From Patiria pectinifera (Eukaryota > Echinodermata > Asteroidea > Valvatida > Asterinidae), in assembly GCA_029964075.1 (NCBI GenBank), contig CM057142.1, positions 33,420,392 through 33,484,391 on the forward strand: 64,000 nt of DNA, written 5' to 3'. Position numbers and translations under genes: made by a program. The notes under the pieces were generated by a model. The model had not been told where the DNA came from. It searched no databases and worked only from the letters and a program-made list of their open reading frames with translations. Each line of letters opens with the position of its first letter. The stretch's first letter is position 1. Shown here one piece after another: positions 56,301-64,000 of this stretch.

Positions 56301-59300
56301 TCTGGCTTCTGAACAGCTGTACAGTCAAGAACCCGGCGGAGGATCACTTCCGTAACGACGTCAAGCACGCCCAGCGGCTGGGCAAACACCTGGTGGTGGC
56401 TGGCTGCGTGCCCCAGGGCCAACCCAAGCTGGGTTACATCGGCGGCGTCAGCGTGGTCGGGGTGCAGCAAATCGACAGGGTGGTGGAGGTTGTGGAGGAA
56501 ACACTGAAAGGTATGGAGGGCAATGGTGGCGTTACGCCCCAACTGTAACAGTGGCCGCAACTACAGTCTGGACAGCCCCGACTATAGTTGGTACCGTCCC
56601 AACTGAGGCCAGGATCATCCTGACTATAGTCGTGACGATGCCCAACTATAATTGGGACATAAAAGTGGCCACTTCTTGAGATGAAGAAGAGAAAAACGCA
56701 ATTTGAAGATTTACCAGTCTAGGTATGATTGGATTCAAAAGGAATGTACAACTTTTGCAAACATCGAAAAATGAAACTACCAAGGTTTTACAAAATACCT
56801 AACTGGGATGTTGGTAAATGACAGTCTGAAGCATCCTGTAAAATTATGGCACCTTTTGTCAAGTCATCTTCAAGAAATTGGTATTTTCGTATACATTCCC
56901 AATGGTGGTTGGCCGACCACCGTTGGAAAAACAAAACTATTTTTCAACTACTGCTCCAAATTTACCATTTTTTTCATTCCAAATTTTGTTTGCTATTGGT
57001 TACATGTTCATGAACGGGTGCAGGCCAGCTAGACTGGTTCCCTTGCCTTACAATTTTCCGACGTCTATAAATTGATCCATTTTATCTTTAGTGGAGTCAG
57101 GGAACCAGACTACTTAAACAATTTTGTTTTTCTTGGTTTTTCAAGCATTTTCGAACACAAAACTTCAAAATGTCAGTGTAACAATATTTGATCTATTATG
57201 CTAACCCCTCAAATAGTTTATTTCTGAAAATTACAGCAAAAGCCAAATGATGTACATTCCCTTTAAGCAAAGTTGTTGGCGCCCCTCGATTTTGAAAATG
57301 TCATCTCCCACATCACAGCAGTCAACAACTGTTAAATGACACTCACTGCGTCCGTAAAGACGCACTGATAATCCACATTCTTACGTTGGCAGGGCACACA
57401 GTCCGACTTCTGAAGCAGAAGAAACACGAAGGCAAGAAGATCGGGGGAGCACCGCTAGATCTTCCCAAGATCAGAAAGAACCCACTCATCGAAATACTGG
57501 CCATCAACACCGGGTAAGAGCAGTTAACATTTTCACAGCATCGCCGAACATGTTTCTGTTAAAAGACCTCTTCTCCAGGGCTAAAATTTTAAATCTGCTG
57601 TGTTCAACATAGGGTTTTGCCCTTCACCAACGTATTTTTATAAACACTGTATACTCAGTGTTGTCACAAGTAATTGTGAGAAAAAACTCACAAACTACTT
57701 GGGGTGGGACTCGAACCCACAACCTCCTGCCTACTAGTGCAGACGTCTTATACCACTCGACCACCGCGCTTGCCGGGGTCGGCTGGCTGGTTCAACACTG
57801 AGTATACAGTGTTTATAAAATACGTCGGTGAAAGGCAAAACCTTATTTTGAATTTATCATCCCAACGCCAATTCCAATATGAAAAGACTTCTGTACCAAT
57901 AGATTAAAAATCATCTAACAGGATTATGTTAGTCTGGTCAACAAGGACTTCAAATTGCGACTTAGACCCCGTATTCCATTGTCATTTTTGTGCACATCAA
58001 CTATCCCACCAGTCTTATTCAGTCATAGAATACAATACAATACTTAGTACAGTATGTACTACATTGTATATATACACAGGGTGAGTCAAAAAAAGCGGAA
58101 CCCAAACCCCCAAAAATATATTTCATATTTAAGAAATATGTAGCACCAAAATTAACCATGACTGGAAAGCCAATTTCATAAGGTACTTTTAGTTTTAGAT
58201 GAAAAAATGACTGAAAAAAAAAAACCTGTCTCGTCCAAAAAAACCCTGCGATTTCAAGAATTGGCGTCGCAATTGTCTTCAGACATCACCAGCGATAAAA
58301 TCTCAGTTTAAATGTTCAAAATATTCAACAAAATCCCTTTGAAGGCCCGTCCTTTAAAAACAGTAGATTTTAAAAACAGTAGATTTTATAAATCATTTTG
58401 TTTGCCTAACCAGGGTTGTTAATAAAGATATTGTGTACTACAGTTGACGACAGTTGTTGAAACAAGTATTCTGTGTCATTTTCTTTGTTGCTCCAAACAG
58501 TCAAACCACACAATGAATTGCTTTTTTTTGGACAAGACAGGTTTTAGGATTGAGCAATTTCAGTAATTTTTTCATCTAAAAGTAGCTTATGAAATTGGCT
58601 TTCTAGTTATTATTATTTTTGGTGCTACATATTTTTTTAAATATGAAATATACTTTATGGAGTTTGGGTTCCGCTTTTTTTTGACTCGCCCTGTAGTACA
58701 CAATACAGTTTGTTTTATATTGACAATTTCTGTTGTTCATAAAACTAGCTTCCTGATGTGTTTCATTAGTCATGTAAAACAAATAGAATGCTTCACAGAT
58801 CACAGAAGGGAGCTAGTTTTACTGTACCACAAAAATAAGTCAATGTTTGGCGATTTTTTTTTTTTTCATATGATACCAAGATACTGTGCATATTTTTAGA
58901 GACATCTGATTAAATGTTAAAACAATTGTACTGCTATGTCAATATTAATTGAATGATATGAATATAATAGATACAGATTAAAGCAAATCAGCATTCAAGT
59001 TCCTGACAAAAATAGGCAGTAGTTCTTCGTTAGTGGAAGTAAGAAAACAGGTAGGGATTCGAGAAACACAGAAGCGAAGATTTATCAAAAAGCTGAAATA
59101 GTTGTAAACACCATACAAATGAGCAAGCATGTTCCTGTGAATGGGACGATTCACAATGCAGTGCGCCATCAAGAGTTTGCCATGGAGTGTCCATTTTTCA
59201 ACTTTACCGGTCGACAAAACACGGGCCATTTGAATGAGTGTCATTAAACAACTTGAGCTAATTTGTTATAGATTGGGGCACAGCGTTCTGCCGCCTTACA

Positions 59301-62300
59301 AAAACACCATATTGATAAAAAGAAAAGAAAAGGGCAAACAGATCCTCGAATCATACACTTACAAAACTACTGACCGAAAACACTAACAACTTCAAATGTC
59401 CCACGCTGCGACTTTGTCGACCATCTCCCACAATGCACTAGAAAAAATGAACTCTCCGTGACAAACTCTTGGTGGCGCACTGCATTGTGAATCGCAGGAA
59501 TTCACTTTTCTCTGTTTTTCTCTTATTCTCTTGTAGTTGTTTGAATCAGTGTACCTACTGTAAGACCAAGCATGCCCGTGGGGAGCTTGGCAGCTATCAG
59601 CCTGAGGAGCTGGTGGAGAGGGCTAGGCAGTCTTTCCAAGGTCAGAACTCATAAGATATCTCGAAAAAGTATTTTGTTTAAATATTCGATCAGATCCAAG
59701 TTCCAATAATAATCAAATACTAAATTATTCCAAAATGCACAGCATTTAGCTGGTCACACTGTGATGTGTACAGATTCTGAATGGAGTCCAATCCTCATAA
59801 AAGGTTTCGATCGTATGACGTCAAAATATAACCTGACCATCCAGTTTCCTTGTGATCGGCCACCATAGCAGTAGGCAAGCGTTAGGTTAGCAAACACGTC
59901 GTGCGTTGTAAACTGGTCAGTAGGGCTTATTTTCACTTGAAAGCGCAAATTCTTTATCAAATGGCATAATGGTCACTATTTTGTTGTTGGCCCCGCGTTT
60001 TTCTCTCAGTTTATGCCATCCATCACAGCTTTGAAGGCTTGCCTACTACCTACTGCGCGGTGGCCTATACAATCTTTGCCTACATGTACTTCGCCTACAT
60101 GTACTTCAATGTTGACGCTGACTTCCCGGTTCCCCGATGTACATGTAGGCCGGGTTGCGAGACAGCCCTATAAGAAACATCCCAATCCAACAACTTTTTC
60201 CAAATGAACAATCTAGATTAACCCTAACCGCCCTGAATCCTTCAAAATCCTCTTTGCCAAACTGCTTCCACTTTGAGGATTAAGGTTACATGGCAAAAGT
60301 GCATTACTGATTTCATAGGATGCACTTTGTCAAGGTCTTGGGCCGGACCTTGCATTGTTTTTGCTCATCCAAGCATAAATATAGGCCTGGATTATGCTTA
60401 CAATCCTCCGTACTGCTCCAGGATGTCACTGGCCAAGCCTCAACATATTGACAGTCACTGCCGCAGGATTTTGCAGGATTCAGGCAGTGGTCACTCCTCC
60501 ACAGACCATATTCAAGAAATAATGGAGGAATTTGCAGGATTGAGGCTATATGCTATTTTTCCATTTGGCCAATTGGAGGATTTTGCAGGATTGAGGCTAC
60601 TTCCTAGCAAAAAGGCCTAGGGAGTTAGGGTTAACACACTTGACTCCAGTCTCTAGCACTCCAAAACAAACTGTTCAACCATCTGCCACTTGCGAGTCAC
60701 GTTTTGATTCTTTTGGATTTTTATAATTTGCTCGTCAGAGGGTGTCTGTGAGATATGGCTGACAAGCGAAGACACTGGTGCCTATGGGAGAGACATTGGG
60801 GTCACCATCACCGAGTTGCTATGGCAACTGGTTGAGGTCATTCCGGAAGGATGCAGAATGCGGATTGGAATGACCAATCCTCCCTATATCCTGGAACACC
60901 TCGAGGTAAGGAAGCCAAAAATTGTAGAAAGGTAAAGATGTATTCCCTGTAATTCCTTTTCTAAATTGCTGTTTTTCTAGCAATACAAAATATTGTCACT
61001 ATATGGTATTGAAATATAGTCCAAGCCTACTGCTAAGCCTTTATAACTACTTCTGGCGGGGTCTTCATAAAAGTCTGCACATTTTATACTTAAGTCCTCA
61101 TCATATCACTTTTCCCTTCAGGAAATGGCCAAGATCTTACAGCATCCTCGAGTCTACTCATTCCTCCATGTACCAGTTCAAGCCGGCTCAGATAATGTAT
61201 TGTTGGACATGAAGCGGGAATACAGCATTGATGACTTCAGACACGTTGTAGACTTTCTCAGGGAGAGGTATTACGAAAAATAATTTTCTAAATTAAATTT
61301 AGGTTCTTTGTCACTGTGCGAAATAAGTACAAAAATAGCAGAGTATTTGTGATGCCATCGAGCTACATGAGTCGCTTGTCAATTTTTTTTTATTACAGAT
61401 TGGAAAAGAGCACAATCTCAGCATTACTGCTGTGAAATCCGCATGCTGATACCATCTCTAGTCAAAAAATTATGGAGGTCAGAACACCAAGAGATGTGAT
61501 GAAGTGATGTGATGAAGTGGCCCTATTTTGGCCTCAATCTCCACATAAAAAATCCCGAGAAACGACCCATTTAGCTTGACCACATCACATTTAAGGATGA
61601 AGAAATTAGTCTGAACAAGTTAGACTGGGGAAAAAAAATCAGCAGACATCAGCAGTAAGGATGTTACATTGCATTTAATGTTGTAAACGCTTAGCAAGTA
61701 TTTAAATTTTTAAGAACCATCTAAATGTTTCAACATTTAGCCATTTCACAAAGGCTGATGCCTGCTCATTATGCATGCAGACCGGCAAGATTTACATTTA
61801 TATATCAACAATGATTGACATAATAAATAGCGAGCAGTCATTGAAAAAGTAAAAAACTTAAACTGCATGTACCCTGAATGTAATCAAGTACTGCTGTGCT
61901 TAAAGTACTCGGTAATAGGTTTGAAAACATCGTAAATTATTTGTGCTATGTATGTTTAACTCTGAGGAGGATCGCGTGAACGTAGGTCCCTGTTTTAATA
62001 ATTCGGGCGTTTAAACATTTTGGAAAATCTGTCGACAATTTTTTTCCCCATTTAAAGGGAATATACAACATTTGCAAACATCGAAAAATAAAACTACCAA
62101 ATTGTTACGAAATACATCACTAGGATGTCGGTAAATGACAGTCTAAAGCATCCTGTAAAATTATGGCACTTGGTGTGAAGTCATTTTCAAGAAAATGGTA
62201 TTTTTGTATAAAAAGTCAGCCGACCACCGTTAACTATTTTTCAACTACTGCTCCAAATTCACCATTTCTTTTCAGTCCAAATTTTGTTGGTTATTGGTTA

Positions 62301-64000
62301 CATGTTCATGAACGGGTGCAGGCCAGCTAGACTGGTTCCCTTACCTTACAATTTTCCAGCATCTATAAATTGATCCATTTTATCTTTAGTGGAGTCAGGG
62401 AACCAGACTACTCCACCATTTGTGTTTTTCTTGGTTTTTCCAGCATTTTTGAATGCAAAACTTCAAACATGTCAGTGTAACAATATTTGATCAATTATAG
62501 TAATCCCTCAAATAGTTCATTTCTGAAAATTAGAGCAAAAGCCAATGATGTACATTCCCTTTAAGCGTTTAAATGTCACATCCTTAATCAACAGCATTGT
62601 ATTCATGACGAGGGTCTTTGTTTACTCTTGTCATTGATAATCGGTTCAATATATTTTTTTGTGGATACAAATCTTAAATTGGTTTTGTTTTGAAAACAGG
62701 TTTCATACACACTATGTAGGGTTGAAGTTTTTCACTCAACTGTTCAAGTTGTCTTCCACTCCTGGAAAGTCTAACAATTATTCCCTTTTGTATAATTTTT
62801 ATTTTCAGAGTTCCAGGGATTACAATAGCCACAGATATAATATGTGGATTCCCAACCGAAACTGAAGAGGTAAGAAGTTTCACCGATTTCTGAGACGTTC
62901 TGTAAGAATTTCTAAGAAGATTTCTAAGAAGTTTCGAAGAAGTTTCTGAATTTCAGAAAAATATGATGAATTTTTGACTAGGCCTGACATCCCAGATTCT
63001 GCCCGTAAATGTCAGAGAGAAGGTTGGGGGAGGGTGTGATGTAAGTCTAATACATGATCAAAACAAGATGGAGTAATCGGGCCTTTCATTAAGTTTGTGG
63101 GCAGAGAATTATTATGCTGCTTGTCGTCTGTGTCGACGCATTCTGGATTTCATGAGAGAATAAATTCATGAATATTTCACTTCCGATAATGATAGCCAAT
63201 GTGTTTTTCAAGCCCAACATTGCCGTTTGCTCCTTGAAAGTTATCAACATTTTCAAACTTTGTATAAGTTTGATGGTATTGATGTACCCTAATGTGGCGC
63301 GACCCCTAACGTGGCGCACTTTGATTTTTCGCCTCTAGTGCCTTGTTAGAGCAAGTTTTACCTTAATTTCACAGTAACTGAAATTTCATCAAACCCTAAA
63401 CATTCCCATTCATAAGCCTTGAGTAAACCTACCTGTTACAAAGTTAAGACAGAAACTTTACTTTGATGCGATGTTCCGATTGTATGTTGAAGTGGGCACT
63501 GCGCAGTGAACCCTTTTAAGATGTGCCCAAATATAAGAGAATAATTTTCTGACAAACACGTACATGGATATGTGAGTAAAGACAATAATGGTTTATCAAA
63601 GAATTTGCCAACTTTAAAAAGAAATTCTCAAATGTTCACTTGGGAATTTCTGAGATTTGTTCAAGTGTGCCACATTAGGGAACACTCAACAGATTTTGTG
63701 TCCAATTTCGGGACGCCACCGTTTTTGAAATTCGGACTAACAATTCATGACACTAAAATTGTTCCCAAGGGTTCAACATCAAGCAATTTTAAGTAATACT
63801 ACCAGTATTTAACTGAATGAATTTGAAGCTCGTCAATGTCAACAAAGAGGTTTTGTAACACTGCATGAGGAAAGTCGAACAGCATTATCAAAGGTTATTA
63901 GCACCAGTGCCTTGGGGGTCAGGGTTAACTTATATAAATAACCAATTTTAATAATAAATTGAACACGCTTTCCTTTGCATCATTAGGACTTTGAGGAGAC
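53337..64000 (+). CDS. cdkal1: CDKAL1 threonylcarbamoyladenosine tRNA methylthiotransferase (5' nine exons, partial)
   Basis: Exons: 53337-53554, 55017-55129, 56280-56510, 57393-57513, 59537-59640, 60739-60905, 61122-61267, 62809-62869, 63987 to the window end. All phases match, giving 391 residues so far of about 580 expected. CDKAL1 is a radical-SAM enzyme of the ER membrane. It adds the 2-methylthio group to t6A37 of tRNA-Lys(UUU). The N-terminal MTTase domain has three cluster cysteines: C88 in [17 protein letters not shown]124 in [12 protein letters not shown] and C153 in AGCVPQ. The radical-SAM loop C229-L-N-Q-C233-T-Y-C236 starts exon 5. [33 protein letters not shown] and [11 protein letters not shown] follow in family order. 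The C-terminal TRAM domain and tail anchor lie beyond the window. Start: the MPACE... frame opens with a DDIEDI segment like the vertebrate N-terminus. Exon 3 starts at the first of two AG sites, which best fits alignment length. Confidence 0.97.
54475..55007 (+). mobile_element. Family P MITE copy 1 in cdkal1 intron 1
   Basis: The 533-bp element is bounded by TTAAAGGGAA-type and TTCCCTTTAA ends, with TTAA at both borders. A perfect 34-bp palindrome lies at 54636-54669 (arms TTTCCAACGGTGGTCGG). The element ends 9 bp before exon 2. It is non-coding. Confidence 0.85.
55185..55450 (+). repeat. Family B repeat, partial copy in cdkal1 intron 2
   Basis: It matches family B from GCACTTATCCAAAAGGTAACC through TTAGAAGAAATCAAGAAATG to GATCAAAGGTTGTGCGTG. 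The 3' third is missing. Confidence 0.7.
55687..56219 (+). mobile_element. Family P MITE copy 2 in cdkal1 intron 2
   Basis: 533 bp with TTAA at both ends and high similarity to copy 1 throughout. A perfect 34-bp palindrome lies at 55848-55881. The element ends 60 bp before exon 3. Confidence 0.85.
56734..57266 (+). mobile_element. Family P MITE copy 3 in cdkal1 intron 3
   Basis: The same element and orientation, with the left end decayed to TTCAAAAGGAATG. The central palindrome carries mismatches in its left arm (CCCAATGGTGGTTGG). It ends 126 bp before exon 4. Confidence 0.85.
57609..57845. mobile_element. Foldback element whose loop is a tRNA-like sequence
   Basis: The arms 57609-57664 and 57793-57845 are inverted (ending ...ACACTGTATACTCAGTGTTG). 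The loop contains, on the minus strand, GGTGGTCGAGTGGTATAAG (A-box-like) and GGGTTCGAGTCCCACCC (T-loop/B box) within about 57701-57774. The 5' and 3' ends of this tRNA-like part do not pair as an acceptor stem, so it is a tRNA-derived retroposon head rather than a functional tRNA. Confidence 0.7.
58073..58695. mobile_element. ~620-bp foldback MITE with ACAGGGTGAGTC termini
   Basis: The left end TACACAGGGTGAGTC followed by AAGCGGAACCCAAAC is mirrored at the right by GTTTGGGTTCCGC...GACTCGCCCTGTA. Pairing continues inside (AAATATGTAGCACCAAAA, GAAAGCCAATTTCATAAG, TTTTAGATGAAAAAATTACTG). The unpaired middle (58250-58540) is non-coding. It lies in cdkal1 intron 4. The terminus resembles family F. 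Confidence 0.8.
60410..60610. repeat. Degenerate tandem repeat of GGATTTTGCAGGATTGAGGC
   Basis: At least three spaced copies (about 60466, 60529 and 60575) of a unit of about 20 bp are present, together with GCAGG/GGAGG words. It lies in cdkal1 intron 5 and ends near a TTAGGGTTA. Confidence 0.5.
62052..62564 (+). mobile_element. Family P MITE copy 4 in cdkal1 intron 7
   Basis: 513 bp, TTAA at both ends. The central palindrome has lost most of its left arm; only GTCAGCCGACCACCGTTAAC remains. The other sequence is well conserved with copies 1-3. It ends about 245 bp before exon 8. Confidence 0.85.
63287..63681. mobile_element. Possible TIR element in cdkal1 intron 8
   Basis: ACCCTAATGTGGCGC at 63287 is the inverse of GTGCCACATTAGGGA at 63667-63681, and ACCCCTAACGTGGCGCAC repeats the left end directly. 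There is no coding frame. Short termini make this uncertain. Confidence 0.45.

Noticed and set aside
57701-57774. Candidate functional tRNA gene on the minus strand
   Set aside because: The T-loop and A-box words are good, but no acceptor stem pairs and the sequence sits in a foldback element; treated as a tRNA-derived repeat.

Overview
This is a stretch of animal nuclear genome. It has spliced genes with GT-AG introns of about 0.2 to 12 kb, AT-rich intergenic DNA, and a very high load of inverted-repeat transposable elements. The protein families present have clear vertebrate counterparts, and the repeats (tRNA-derived SINEs, foldback MITEs, frequent TAGGCCTA-type words) suggest a marine invertebrate deuterostome. 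I would guess an echinoderm, but the window does not prove it.

Five genes can be read. (1) 207-3757 (+): the last two exons of a gene whose product ends in a CUB domain; the rest lies upstream of the window. (2) 6300-27642 (+): a complete ten-exon polypeptide N-acetylgalactosaminyltransferase, best match GALNT7, 597 codons, with the membrane anchor, catalytic motifs and ricin-type lectin domain all in frame. (3) 34769-37537 (-): a two-exon gene for a disordered 730-residue protein I do not recognise, with repeated RRGS motifs and a C-terminal coiled coil. (4) 45292-51766 (-): a complete six-exon short-chain dehydrogenase of the retinol dehydrogenase RDH13/RDH12 type, 327 residues. (5) 53337 to the window end (+): the first nine exons of CDKAL1, the tRNA methylthiotransferase, head-to-head with gene 4. 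The five genes show no obvious shared pathway; this is an ordinary chromosomal neighbourhood.

The unusual content is in the mobile DNA. There is a 5'-truncated non-LTR retrotransposon (15795-17317) with a 10-bp target duplication, and an uninterrupted copy of its target sits 240 bp away. Three other nested insertions can be read, as can a hAT-type element with an exact 8-bp duplication and a foldback element with an exact 9-bp duplication.

Four same-orientation copies of one roughly 530-bp MITE, three with a 34-bp palindrome-type centre still visible, lie in CDKAL1 introns. Three of them end 9, 60 and 126 bp before consecutive exons, and one appears to supply a splice-acceptor pyrimidine tract. 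Several elements (2099-3176, 7589-7839, 38411-39144, 49145-49835) carry multiple internal copies of their own terminal motif. Two of these share a CACGAAG-type core, a possible family of non-autonomous transposons with arrayed terminal motifs.

Long stretches (3.8-6.3, 28.7-34.5, 37.6-45.2 kb) hold no gene I can support.
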